Of a stretch of DNA of 16,380 nucleotides, positions 1 through 6,588 are shown piece by piece. Numbering within the stretch: position 1 is the stretch's first letter; every line of letters starts with the position of its first letter. The notes under the pieces were generated by a model. The model had not been told where the DNA came from. It saw only the letters and a list, made by a program, of their open reading frames with translations, and searched no databases. Source of the stretch: Candidatus Eiseniibacteriota bacterium (GTDB lineage: Bacteria > Eisenbacteria > RBG-16-71-46 > CAIMUX01 > WJJG01). The stretch is from NCBI GenBank assembly GCA_016867695.1, contig VGIY01000023.1, forward strand, positions 1 to 16,380. The letters are read 5' to 3'. The position numbers were made by a program, and so were the translations under genes.

Positions 1-557
1 GGGACGAGATGGTCCTGTGCACGAAGCTCGGGCTGGATGCCGCCTCGACGCGGGAGAGCATCTTCGCGCGTCTCGACGCCTGCCTGGAGCGCCTGCAGAC
101 CGACCATGTGGACATTCTGATGATCCACGGCGGCGACTTGGGGGCGCTGGCCAACCCCGAGGTCTACGAGGCGTTCGACTCGCTGAAGGCGCGGGGCAAG
201 ATCCGCTTCAGCGGGGTGTCCCACCACGGGCCGAACATCTCCACCGAGCTGCGCCCGGTCGTCGAGGAGGGCCGGCTGGACGTGATCCTGTGCAGCTACG
301 ATCCGCTCGGCGATCCGGGCCTGCCCGACTTCCTGGAGGCGGCGCGGCGCAAGGGGATTGGGCTGGTGGCGATGAAGGTCTTCGCCTCCGCGCGGGCGGA
401 AGCGCTGCCCGAGTTCGCCTCGGGCGACCAGCCCTTCCACCTGGCGGCGCTGCGCTGGGGGCTCAAGAACTCGGGCATGCACACCGTGCTGGTCAGCATG
501 AACATGATGGACCAGGTCGATGAGTACATCCAGGTCTCGGGCGCCGCGCTGCCGTAG
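1..557 (+). CDS. aldo/keto reductase, C-terminal part (5' end outside window)
   Basis: This is the 3' portion of an NAD(P)H-dependent aldo/keto reductase; the reading frame is open at the left edge, so the start is missing. About 185 residues remain. Visible features are the strand-4 motif 'DHVDILMIHGGD', whose His fits the active-site His of the family, then 'GKIRFSGVSHHG' and the C-terminal barrel element 'LAALRWGLKNSGMHTVLVSM' followed by 'DQVDEYI', which resembles the cofactor-binding end of the TIM barrel. The catalytic Asp, Tyr and Lys would lie upstream. The protein ends 'SGAALP' at a TAG. Many relatives in the iron-sulfur branch (COG1453 type) continue with a Cys-rich ferredoxin-like tail, which is absent here. 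The next gene starts inside it, 38 bp before the stop and in another frame, which suggests co-translation. The substrate cannot be told from this fragment. Confidence 0.85.
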   Translation, partial: DEMVLCTKLGLDAASTRESIFARLDACLERLQTDHVDILMIHGGDLGALANPEVYEAFDSLKARGKIRFSGVSHHGPNISTELRPVVEEGRLDVILCSYDPLGDPGLPDFLEAARRKGIGLVAMKVFASARAEALPEFASGDQPFHLAALRWGLKNSGMHTVLVSMNMMDQVDEYIQVSGAALP

Positions 558-1620
558 GGCGTCGCGGGCGGCGCTCGCGGTCGCCCTGGCGGTGGTCGCG
601 GGGAGCGCTGCGGCGGCGACGACCGCCGTCTCCCCGATCGCTTCCGCGGAGGCCGGGGCCGAGGTCGCCTTCCCGGGCGCTTGCGCGGAAGCTGGGGCCG
701 AGGTCGCCCCGCCGGCGGTGCTGCTCGGCCTGAGTCAGGCGATCCCCGGCTGGGAGCTCGTTGAGGAGCCGCAAGCCTTCGCCGCAGACGACCTCTGGCG
801 CCACATCGACGGGGCGGCCGAGCAGTACCTCCTGTTCGGCTGCACGAGGCTGACCGTGGCGCACTACGCGCCGACCGCCGGCGCCGGGGGCGCGGGCGGG
901 ACGGCGGCGGGAGGGGGGGAGGAGGCGGAGCCCCCTCCGGAAGCGGCGAACGGGGAGGCGTCCGCCGCGGAAGTGAGCGTCGAGATCTACGAGACGGCCG
1001 ACTCGCTGGGGAGCTTCGGCCTTTACGCGCTCGAGCGGCCGCGAGGGGCGGCCGCGCTGGCGCTCGGGGCGCAGGGCGGCGCGGCGGGCAGCGAGATCCG
1101 CTTCCACGGCGGGCGCTACTACGTCAAGGTGTTCGCTCATCCGGAGGAGGAGGCCGCCGGCGCCGCGGCGCTCGCGCTGGCCGAGCGGATCGCGGCCGGG
1201 ATCATGCCGGGCAGCCGCCTGCCCGCGGAGCTGGCCTTCTTCCCGACCGAGCGGCTGGCCGAGGAGCCCTTCGGGTTCGTGCCCCGCGCGGCGCTCAGCG
1301 TCGAGGGGATGGACAGGGCGCTGTCGGCCCGGTACGGATCCGCGGACGCCGGCATGGTCGTCTACCTGACCTGCGCGCCAGACACCGCCGCCGCGGAGGC
1401 GGCCCACGGCGCCGCCCGCGCCGCCTTCGAGCGGCGCAGCGAGGGACCGGTCGAGAGCCTCGTCGTGGGCGGCGTCGGGGCCGAGAGGGCGCAGCTCAAG
1501 TACCGGGGGCCGGCGCTCCTGCTGCGCAGGGGCAGGCACCTGATCCTGGCCGCGCCGCTGCCCGCGGAGCCGTGGGGGGCGGCCACGATCGCCGAGCTGA
1601 TCGGGAATCTCCCCCGCTGA
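520..1620 (+). CDS. secreted DUF6599-family protein
   Basis: This 366-residue protein of unknown function resembles the DUF6599 family. The core includes 'PGWELVEEPQAFAADDLW', 'IDGAAEQYLLFGC' (about 96-108), 'VSVEIYETADSLGSFGLYALE' elements (152-172), 'IRFHGGRYYVKVF' (193-205) and 'GFVPRAALSVEGMDRAL'. An Arg-rich n-region (1-16) and an Ala/Val hydrophobic stretch (17-33) predict Sec export. I chose the ATG at 520 because later in-frame starts would remove the signal peptide; it lies inside the reductase gene with only a weak AGG upstream. Two oddities: a 13-residue imperfect duplication ('AEAGAEVAFPGAC' then 'AEAGAEVAPPAVL', about 43-68), and a Gly/Ala/Glu/Pro low-complexity stretch (119-149) between two conserved strands. 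The biochemical role is unknown; the overlap with the reductase suggests one operon. Confidence 0.75.
   Translation: MSTSRSRAPRCRRASRAALAVALAVVAGSAAAATTAVSPIASAEAGAEVAFPGACAEAGAEVAPPAVLLGLSQAIPGWELVEEPQAFAADDLWRHIDGAAEQYLLFGCTRLTVAHYAPTAGAGGAGGTAAGGGEEAEPPPEAANGEASAAEVSVEIYETADSLGSFGLYALERPRGAAALALGAQGGAAGSEIRFHGGRYYVKVFAHPEEEAAGAAALALAERIAAGIMPGSRLPAELAFFPTERLAEEPFGFVPRAALSVEGMDRALSARYGSADAGMVVYLTCAPDTAAAEAAHGAARAAFERRSEGPVESLVVGGVGAERAQLKYRGPALLLRRGRHLILAAPLPAEPWGAATIAELIGNLPR
646..708 (+). repeat. 39-bp imperfect in-frame tandem duplication
   Basis: The units begin at 646 and 685 with 'gcgga' and share 'ggggccgaggtcgcc'. The 39-bp period is 13 codons, so the duplication keeps the DUF6599 frame. 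It lies just after the signal peptide, in a region not expected to be conserved. Confidence 0.7.
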
Positions 1621-1655
1621 GCCTGCTGGTCAGCGCCTGCGCCACATCAGCAGGC
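1621..1655. terminator. inverted repeat at a convergent junction; weak terminator candidate
   Basis: The arms gcctgctg (1621-1628) and cagcaggc (1648-1655) are perfectly complementary with a 19-nt loop. The repeat starts right after the DUF6599 stop codon and covers the last codons of the minus-strand small frame. There is no T-tract on either side, so an intrinsic terminator is not proven; it could act as a 3' stabilising stem for either transcript. Confidence 0.3.
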
Positions 1656-1839
1656 ACTCGCGCCTGGCCGGCTCCCCGAACCCGAAGCGGTCCTCGTCGC
1701 CGGCCTGCTCCAGCCACGAGCGGGCGATCTTGAGGTTGGGCTCCAGCCCCCCTGCCCCGCGGACCAGGTGCACCTTGCCGCGCAGGCCGCTCACGCGCTC
1801 GCGGCGGTAGGGGTCGAAGCAGCAGAGCCACTCCTCAAT
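1630..1839 (-). CDS. small hypothetical protein downstream of ACR3; no canonical start codon
   Basis: I do not recognise this protein. It is an open frame of 69 codons ending in TGA (1632-1630). It reads 'EEWLCCFDPYRRERV' near its start, then 'LRGKVHLVRGAGGLEPN' and a 'CLLMWRRR' end. Nearly every codon ends in G or C, as in the real genes here, which supports coding. The start is unclear: the first codon after the ACR3 frame gives way is ATT at 1839, overlapping the ACR3 TGA as ATTGA, and the first GTG is at 1794, well inside the coding-like stretch, with no good ribosome-binding site. Three explanations remain: an ATT-started overlapping gene, a +1 frameshifted extension of ACR3, or a GTG-started remnant. 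The adjacent Cys pair and third Cys could bind a thiophilic metal, but that is speculation. Confidence 0.5.
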   Translation of the reverse strand: MEEWLCCFDPYRRERVSGLRGKVHLVRGAGGLEPNLKIARSWLEQAGDEDRFGFGEPARRECLLMWRRR

Positions 1840-3043
1840 CCCCTGGCCCGGGCGCCGCCGCGGCCGGGAACCAGGACTGCGTCCGCAGGCAGATGCGCAC
1901 GAGCAGGAGCATCAACGGCACCTCGATCAGGACGCCGACCACCGTGGCCAGCGCCGCTCCCGAGGAGAGGCCGAAGAGCATGACCGCCGTCGCGATCGCC
2001 ACCTCGAAGTGGTTGGAGGCGCCAATCATGGCCGAGGGCGCCGCGTCGCGGTAGGAGAGCTTGAACCAGCGGGCCGCGGCGTAGGTGAGCCAGAAGATCA
2101 GGAAGGTCTGGATGGAGAGGGGGATGGCGATCCAGACGATCGTCAGCGGATTGGCCAGGATGACCTCTCCCTTGAAGGAGAAGAGCAGCGCCAGCGTCGC
2201 CAGGAGCGCCGTGATGGTCACCGGGGTCAGCAGATGCAGGAAGCGCTGCCGAAACCAGGTCTCGCCCCTGGCGGCGACGATCCAGCGGCGCGAGAGGTAG
2301 CCGGCGGCGAGCGGCAGGGCGACGTAGATCGAGATCGACAGCAGCAGCGCCTGCCAGGGGACGGGCAGCCGGCCGACGCCCAGGAGGAAGCCCCCCAGGG
2401 GGCCGTAGAGGAAGAGCATGGTCAGCGAGTTGACGGCGACCATCATCAGCGTGTGGCCGTCGCTGCCCCGGGCGAGATAGCCCCAGACGAGGACCATCGC
2501 CGTGCAGGGGGCGATTCCGAGCAGGATGCAGCCAGCCAGATAGCTGCGCCACAGCGGAACCTGCAGCGCCTTCGACCCCTCGTGGAGCACGACGGTGCCG
2601 ATGCCGTGGCGCTCGCCGACGCCGAGATCGAGACCGAGCGGCATCTTCAGGTGATCCACCGCATCGGGACCGATGAAGGCGAGGAACAGCCCGCCCAGGC
2701 AGGCGAGGCTGATCGCATACATCGTGAAGGGCTTGATCGCCCAGTTGACGACGAGGGTGAGCGCCAAGGGCCGCGGGTTGCGGCCGGCGCGCAGGATCTC
2801 GGCGAAGTCGATCTTGACCATGATCGGGTACATCATGAAGAAGAGGCAGACGGCGATCGGGATCGAGACGACCGGGGCGCCGCCGACGGTCACGGCGGCG
2901 CCGTCGAGCGCGCGCGCCATGCCGGGGGCGAGCTTGCCGAGCGCGATGCCGGCTCCGATGCAGAGCAGCACCCAGACGGTGAGATAGCGCTCGAAGAGGC
3001 CGAGCGCCTGGGGCTCCTTGGTGACGCAGGCTTGGCGGGCCAT
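1835..3043 (-). CDS. acr3: ACR3-family arsenite efflux carrier
   Basis: A 402-residue polytopic inner-membrane carrier with about ten hydrophobic segments. ACR3 proteins extrude arsenite (some also antimonite) using the proton gradient and act without an ATPase. Family landmarks are the TM4 motif 'GIAPCTAMVLVWGYLARG', holding the conserved Cys (C180), and the TM9 motif 'GASNHFEVAIATAV' with the conserved acidic residue (E347), followed by 'VGVLIEVPLML'. An unusual segment of about 40 residues (about 125-168, containing 'GVGERHGIGTVVLHEGSKAL') sits between TM3 and TM4, where the ACR3 proteins I know are short; it may mark a subfamily. The ATG at 3043 is preceded by GAGGGA about 10 nt away. The gene starts 13 bp after the TolC-like stop, so the two are one operon. 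No ArsR, ArsC or ArsM gene is visible beside it. The family call is strong; the exact substrate is inferred. Confidence 0.88.
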   Translation of the reverse strand: MARQACVTKEPQALGLFERYLTVWVLLCIGAGIALGKLAPGMARALDGAAVTVGGAPVVSIPIAVCLFFMMYPIMVKIDFAEILRAGRNPRPLALTLVVNWAIKPFTMYAISLACLGGLFLAFIGPDAVDHLKMPLGLDLGVGERHGIGTVVLHEGSKALQVPLWRSYLAGCILLGIAPCTAMVLVWGYLARGSDGHTLMMVAVNSLTMLFLYGPLGGFLLGVGRLPVPWQALLLSISIYVALPLAAGYLSRRWIVAARGETWFRQRFLHLLTPVTITALLATLALLFSFKGEVILANPLTIVWIAIPLSIQTFLIFWLTYAAARWFKLSYRDAAPSAMIGASNHFEVAIATAVMLFGLSSGAALATVVGVLIEVPLMLLLVRICLRTQSWFPAAAAPGPGD

Positions 3044-3056
3044 GGGCTGGGGTCCC

Positions 3057-4517
3057 TCAACGGCTGCCCGACGGAACGGACAGGGGCATGCCGGTCAGCT
3101 CTTCTATCCGGGCCAGCGCCTGGCGGCAGGCGACGAGCGCGTCGATGTAGTCGATGCGCGCCCGCGTGAGGTCGCCGGCGGCGTCGAGCAGATCGGCGAC
3201 GCTGACGACGCCCTCGGCGAAGCCCTGGCGCAGCGCGGCGAACTCCGCGGCCGCCGCCGGGATGACCTCGTTGCGCAGCGCGAGTGCCTCGAAGCGCGCG
3301 GCGGCCAGCTCCTGATAGGCGGCCGAAGCCTCAACCGCCGCTTCGGCCCGCGCCGCCGCCTGCCCCGCCTCGGCTGCGGCCAGCTCGTGGCGCGCGCTGC
3401 GACGGCTCCCCTGGCCCCGATCGAAGAGCGGCAGCGGCAGCTCCATGCCCAGCAGGTAGGTGCGCTCGCTGCTGTCGTCACGCAGGCGCACTCCCGCCTC
3501 GAGCTGCACGGGGAGCCACGCCTCGGCCGCCGCCAGGCGCGCGCGCGCGTCGGCTCGGGCGATCCCGCTCCGCCAGCGCGCCACGGCGGGGCTTCGCTCC
3601 ACCGCCTCCATCAGCGCCGCCGAGTCGGGCGGGGCCGGAGGCTCGTCCAGCCCGCCCAGGAGAGCGCCGAAGCGCGGCCGGCAGCCGCCCCATGTGGCGG
3701 CGAGCCGCTGGCGAGCCGCGGCGAGATCCGACTCGGCGCGGCGCAGGGCGATCTCGGCGGCCGAGGCGTGGCGGACCATCTGGTGGACGCGTCGCTCGGG
3801 CAGCTCCCCGCTCGCCGCCCGTTCGCCGACGCCGCGCTGGATCTCGCGGACGAAATCGCGCGCCTCGCGCAGGTGAAAGAGCTTCTCCTGGGCGCCCGCG
3901 GTCGCCGCGAAGGACTGGATCGTCTCGGCGGCGACGCTCAAGCGCTCGGCCTCGCAGTCCCAGGCGACCAGTTCGCTCTCGATGCAGGCCAGCGCCCTGC
4001 GGCGGGCCGGGGCGCGCCCGGTCTCGACACGCTGGCTGAGGATGATGCGGCTGCGGGCGTCGTCGTCTGTGCCGCCGCCCGAGCCCAGCCGGTCGCGGCG
4101 CAGGCCGATCTCGGGATTGCGCCAGAGACCCGCCTGGAGGGCGCGGGCGTCCGCGGCCGCGACCTCGTGCGCGCAGGCGCTGAGCGCCGGGCTGTGCCGG
4201 AGCGCGAGCGCGAGCGCATCATCGAGTGTGAGATCCCCGGTCGGCTCCTCGTGCGCGCGGTGCCCGTTCCCGTGCGCCAAGTCCGCGTTCCCGTGCTCCG
4301 AGTCCCCGTTCCCGTGCGCCGAGTCCGCGGGCCGGAGCGAGAGGGCAGGGGGTCGCGGCGCGCTGGAGTCGACCGCGACCGCGGCCGCGGGATCGGCCGA
4401 GGGAGGGTGCCCGAGGGCGAAGGGACGGGGGGCGGGTCGGGATGCGTAGACCGGGTGCCGGGCGCACCCCGCGGCCAGGAGCGCCAGACCGATCAGCAGG
4501 AGAGGACTCGAGCGCAT
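3057..4517 (-). CDS. TolC-family outer-membrane efflux lipoprotein (CusC/CzcC-like)
   Basis: This 486-residue outer-membrane factor would form the exit duct of a tripartite efflux pump. The signal peptide ends in a lipobox (LAAGC, C18), so it is a lipoprotein like OprM or CusC. A Pro/Ala-rich linker (about 22-65) is followed by three His-rich heptads (67-88). The first outer-membrane-efflux repeat begins at 'GDLTLDDALALALRHSP' with 'NPEIGL' near 135, and a second repeat covers the C-terminal half ('MELPLPLFDRGQG', 'GVVSVADLLDA'). Alternating Ala/Glu/Arg-rich helices fit the alpha-barrel. The ATG at 4517 has a weak AGGCGA upstream. ACR3 follows at 13 bp. No membrane-fusion or RND gene lies beside it; the membrane-fusion/ABC genes from 11015 on are candidate partners. 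The His-rich linker hints at metal contact, but this is inference. Confidence 0.82.
   Translation of the reverse strand: MRSSPLLLIGLALLAAGCARHPVYASRPAPRPFALGHPPSADPAAAVAVDSSAPRPPALSLRPADSAHGNGDSEHGNADLAHGNGHRAHEEPTGDLTLDDALALALRHSPALSACAHEVAAADARALQAGLWRNPEIGLRRDRLGSGGGTDDDARSRIILSQRVETGRAPARRRALACIESELVAWDCEAERLSVAAETIQSFAATAGAQEKLFHLREARDFVREIQRGVGERAASGELPERRVHQMVRHASAAEIALRRAESDLAAARQRLAATWGGCRPRFGALLGGLDEPPAPPDSAALMEAVERSPAVARWRSGIARADARARLAAAEAWLPVQLEAGVRLRDDSSERTYLLGMELPLPLFDRGQGSRRSARHELAAAEAGQAAARAEAAVEASAAYQELAAARFEALALRNEVIPAAAAEFAALRQGFAEGVVSVADLLDAAGDLTRARIDYIDALVACRQALARIEELTGMPLSVPSGSR
4266..4328 (-). repeat. three 21-bp tandem repeats encoding His-rich heptads in the TolC-like protein
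   Basis: The units are 4266-4286, 4287-4307 and 4308-4328, each starting 'gttcccgtgc' on the plus strand with a few substitutions. On the minus strand they encode AHGNGDS, EHGNADL and AHGNGHR. The period is exactly seven codons, so copy number can change without breaking the frame. Confidence 0.85.
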
Positions 4518-4631
4518 GCTTCGCCTGTCGGGTTGGGGCCCATTCGAGCGGGTTCGCGCGCCGCCCGGCGGAGAGGGCCCCGCCGCCGCAGCCGCCCGAG
4601 ACCTCGGCCTCGCGTCCCGCCAGCTCGACGG

Positions 4632-4659
4632 ACGCTATCAGATCCGGCGGAAGGGTCAA
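4632..4659 (-). promoter_or_regulatory. candidate promoter of the TolC-like/ACR3 operon
   Basis: On the minus strand, TTGACC (4659-4654) is followed after 16 nt by TAGCGT (4637-4632), with a TG one base before the -10 box (extended -10). Transcription would start near 4625, leaving a leader of about 108 nt. The -35 box matches the sigma-70 consensus at 5 of 6 positions; the -10 hexamer matches at 3 of 6 but has the extension. Confidence 0.45.
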
Positions 4660-4814
4660 CTCCCCGGGCGGCCTCCCCGGTCGACCGCAATCGTCCCCGC
4701 AGGCGCGGGATCGCTCCGTGGCGGTCACAGGACTCTCCCCCGGGTGGGGCCCATGGGGACAGGGCTCACGGGATGCGCCGGATGCGCCCTGACAACTCCC
4801 CCGGGCGGACGCGA

Positions 4815-4843
4815 TTGACCTCCGGCCGGCTCTTGGCGAAGAT
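4815..4843 (+). promoter_or_regulatory. weak candidate promoter of the DUF1028 gene
   Basis: TTGACC (4815-4820), a 17-nt spacer and GAAGAT (4838-4843). The -35 box is good, while the -10 box matches at only 3 of 6 positions. The leader would be about 38 nt and would include the Shine-Dalgarno GGGAGGTGA at 4876-4884. Confidence 0.3.
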
Positions 4844-4887
4844 CGGCGGCGGTCCGGCGCATCGGCGCGCCGGTCGGGAGGTGAATC

Positions 4888-5964
4888 ATGAGAGTTCGCT
4901 GGGCGCCCCTCTGGCTGCTCGCCGCTTGCGCGCCGGTCGTCCAGGCCGCCGAACCGGCCGGCACGTTCTCCATCGTCGCCTACGACTCGCTGACCAACGA
5001 GGTCGGCGTCGCGGTGCAATCGCGTGTCTTCGGCGTCGGCCCGCGCGTCGCCTGGGTGCGCGGCGGCGTGGGCGCGATCGCCACGCAGGCGCAATCGAAC
5101 GAGTCTTTCGGCCCCACCGGGCTCTACCTCATGGACGCCGGCCTCTCCGCCGAGGAGGCGCTCGACTGGCTCCTCGGCCACGACGAGGGTCGCGACTCCC
5201 GCCAGGTGGGCGTCGTCGACGCGCGCGGCGGGGTGGCGACCTGGACCGGGCGCGGCTGCATGGACTGGGCGGGCGACTCGTCGGGGACGACCTTCGCCTG
5301 CCAGGGCAACATCCTGGCCGGTAGAGCGGTCGTGGCCGAGATGGTGCGAGCCTTCACCGCTGCCGCCGGAGAGGAGTTGGCCGAGCGGCTGATCGCCGCG
5401 CTGGAGGCGGGGCAGGCCGCGGGCGGGGACAGCCGCGGGCAGCAGTCGGCGGCGATCCTGATCGGCCGGCCGCACCGCGACTACCCCGAGTACACCTTCC
5501 GCTACGTCGACATCCGCGTCGAGGACCACGCCTCGCCGATCGCCGAGCTGCGGCGGCTCTACGAGATCTACGAGGCGCAGGGGCTGCTCCAGGCGCACAT
5601 GCGCTTCGCCGAGTGGATGGAGGCCTCCGGAGACACGGCGGGGGCGCACGCCGAGCGGGACCGTGTGGCGAGAACGCTGACCCGCGTGCTGGCGCGCGAG
5701 TCCGCCGACGCGGGCACGCTCAACTCGCTGGCCTGGTTCTGCGCGACCCACGACCTCCACCTCGAGGAGTCGCTCGTCGCGGCGCTGCGAGCCGTGGAGC
5801 TGCAGCCCGAGGACGCGAACATCCTCGACACGCTGGCGGAGGTCTACTTCCGACTGGGGCGCGTGGGCGAGGCGATCGAGACCGAGGAACGCGCCCTCGG
5901 CCTCTCGCCCGGCGACGCCTACCTGCAGGAGCAGCTGCAGCGCTTTCGATCCGGTTCCCGCTAG
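4888..5964 (+). CDS. exported DUF1028 (Ntn-hydrolase-like) protein with C-terminal TPR region
   Basis: A 358-residue protein. After the signal sequence, 'TFSIVAYDSLTNEVGVAVQS' (26-45), 'VAWVRGGVGAIATQA', 'ALDWLLGHDEGRDSRQVGVVD' and 'ACQGNILAG' are hallmarks of DUF1028 (PF06267), a family with an Ntn-hydrolase-like fold and no settled substrate. Residues 275-350 ('GTLNSLAWF', 'ALRAVELQPEDANILDTLAEVYFRLGRVGEAIETEERAL', quoted in part) form about two tetratricopeptide repeats, suggesting protein binding. The leader could be cut after VQA (residue 20) or be a lipoprotein leader (LAAC, C14). The start is clear: GGGAGGTGA lies 3 nt before the ATG. The stop shares the tetranucleotide CTAG with the convergent mscL stop. 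DUF1028 is usually cytoplasmic in my recollection, so the export signal is worth noting. The activity is not established. Confidence 0.85.
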   Translation: MRVRWAPLWLLAACAPVVQAAEPAGTFSIVAYDSLTNEVGVAVQSRVFGVGPRVAWVRGGVGAIATQAQSNESFGPTGLYLMDAGLSAEEALDWLLGHDEGRDSRQVGVVDARGGVATWTGRGCMDWAGDSSGTTFACQGNILAGRAVVAEMVRAFTAAAGEELAERLIAALEAGQAAGGDSRGQQSAAILIGRPHRDYPEYTFRYVDIRVEDHASPIAELRRLYEIYEAQGLLQAHMRFAEWMEASGDTAGAHAERDRVARTLTRVLARESADAGTLNSLAWFCATHDLHLEESLVAALRAVELQPEDANILDTLAEVYFRLGRVGEAIETEERALGLSPGDAYLQEQLQRFRSGSR

Positions 5965-6410
5965 CCGCGCAGCTCCGAGGTGCAGTGCGCGCAGCGCGTC
6001 GCCTTGATCGCCACGGCCGAGCAGCAGAAGGGGCAGTCCTTCGTCGTCGGCTCGGCCGGGGGCGCCTCCTTCTGGCGCTTGAGCTGGTTCATGCCGCGCA
6101 CGAGCATGAAGACGGCGACGGCGACGATCAGGAAGCTGATCAACGCGTTGAAGAAGACCCCGTAGTTGATCGAGACCGCTCCCGCCTTCTGGGCGTCGGC
6201 CAGCGAGGCGAAGGGCCCCGCCGCCCCGCCCTTGAGGACCAGGAACAGGTTGGTGAAGTCCACGTTGCCGAGCAGCAGCCCGATGGGCGGCATGATCACG
6301 TCCTTGACCAGCGACTGGACGATCGTGCCGAAGGCCGCGCCGATGATGATCCCTACGGCCATGTCGACGACATTGCCGCGCAAGGCGAACTCCTTGAACT
6401 CCTTGAGCAT
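5961..6410 (-). CDS. mscL: large-conductance mechanosensitive channel with zinc-ribbon tail
   Basis: A 149-residue inner-membrane channel that opens under high membrane tension and releases solutes in hypo-osmotic shock. The N-terminal helix 'MLKEFKEFALRGNVVDMAVG' and TM1 'GIIIGAAFGTIVQSLVKDVI' are near-canonical, as are 'MPPIGLLLG' and TM2 (about 84-105, 'ALISFLIVAVAVFMLVRGMN'). A C-terminal extension has a zinc-ribbon pattern, CPFC (126-129) then CAHC (140-143), which E. coli MscL (136 residues) lacks; similar tails occur in MscL of several other phyla. The start at 6410 is fixed by GAGGAGG six nt upstream; the frame is open further upstream, but that part is non-coding repeat sequence. It is convergent with the DUF1028 gene and divergent from the beta-helix gene. 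Confidence 0.95.
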   Translation of the reverse strand: MLKEFKEFALRGNVVDMAVGIIIGAAFGTIVQSLVKDVIMPPIGLLLGNVDFTNLFLVLKGGAAGPFASLADAQKAGAVSINYGVFFNALISFLIVAVAVFMLVRGMNQLKRQKEAPPAEPTTKDCPFCCSAVAIKATRCAHCTSELRG

Positions 6411-6496
6411 CTCGAGCCTCCTCTCGGTTGGGCCCTTCGCCGCCGGCGCGACGCCGGTAGGGGATCGTGGCGCCCGGACTCTCCGGCTGCCCTCCG

Positions 6497-6586
6497 ACCG
6501 GACGGACATCCCCGGCGAAGCCTCGAACCGGACAGCCATCCCCGTCGAGCCCTGGGACCGGACAGCCGTCCCCGGCGACCCCGGGG
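6497..6586. repeat. three 30-bp tandem repeats in the mscL leader
   Basis: The units start at 6497, 6527 and 6557, each beginning 'accggac' and carrying 'gccatcccc' or a close variant. They lie between the mscL promoter candidate and its start codon. The period of 30 is a multiple of three, and an upstream-extended mscL frame would read through them as decapeptides, but the strong ribosome-binding site at the mscL ATG argues against translation. Confidence 0.75.
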
Positions 6587-6588
6587 AC
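6568..6588. other. perfect 8-bp-stem hairpin near the predicted 5' end of the mscL mRNA
   Basis: gtccccgg (6568-6575) and ccggggac (6581-6588) are exact reverse complements with a 5-nt loop. It overlaps the third 30-bp repeat and lies where mscL transcription is predicted to begin, so it could be an operator or a 5' mRNA stem. Confidence 0.5.

Larger units (their letters stand above)
4518..4887. promoter_or_regulatory. 370-bp divergent intergenic region between the TolC-like and DUF1028 genes
   Basis: I see no gene here on either strand. It contains a promoter candidate for the TolC-like operon (4632-4659, minus), a weaker one for the DUF1028 gene (4815-4843, plus), the strong ribosome-binding site of the latter (4876-4884), and three copies of a CAACTCCCCCGGGCGG-like motif (4657-4671, 4732-4747 on a looser match, 4793-4808). 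Confidence 0.6.

Noticed and set aside
2009..3169. Plus-strand frame of 386 codons opposite ACR3
   Set aside because: It is an antisense shadow with Glu/Arg/Gly/Asp-rich content; ACR3 on the other strand has clear transmembrane and active-site motifs.
4266..6586. CRISPR-like arrays
   Set aside because: The 21-bp and 30-bp repeats are directly tandem with no spacers, degenerate, and limited to three units.
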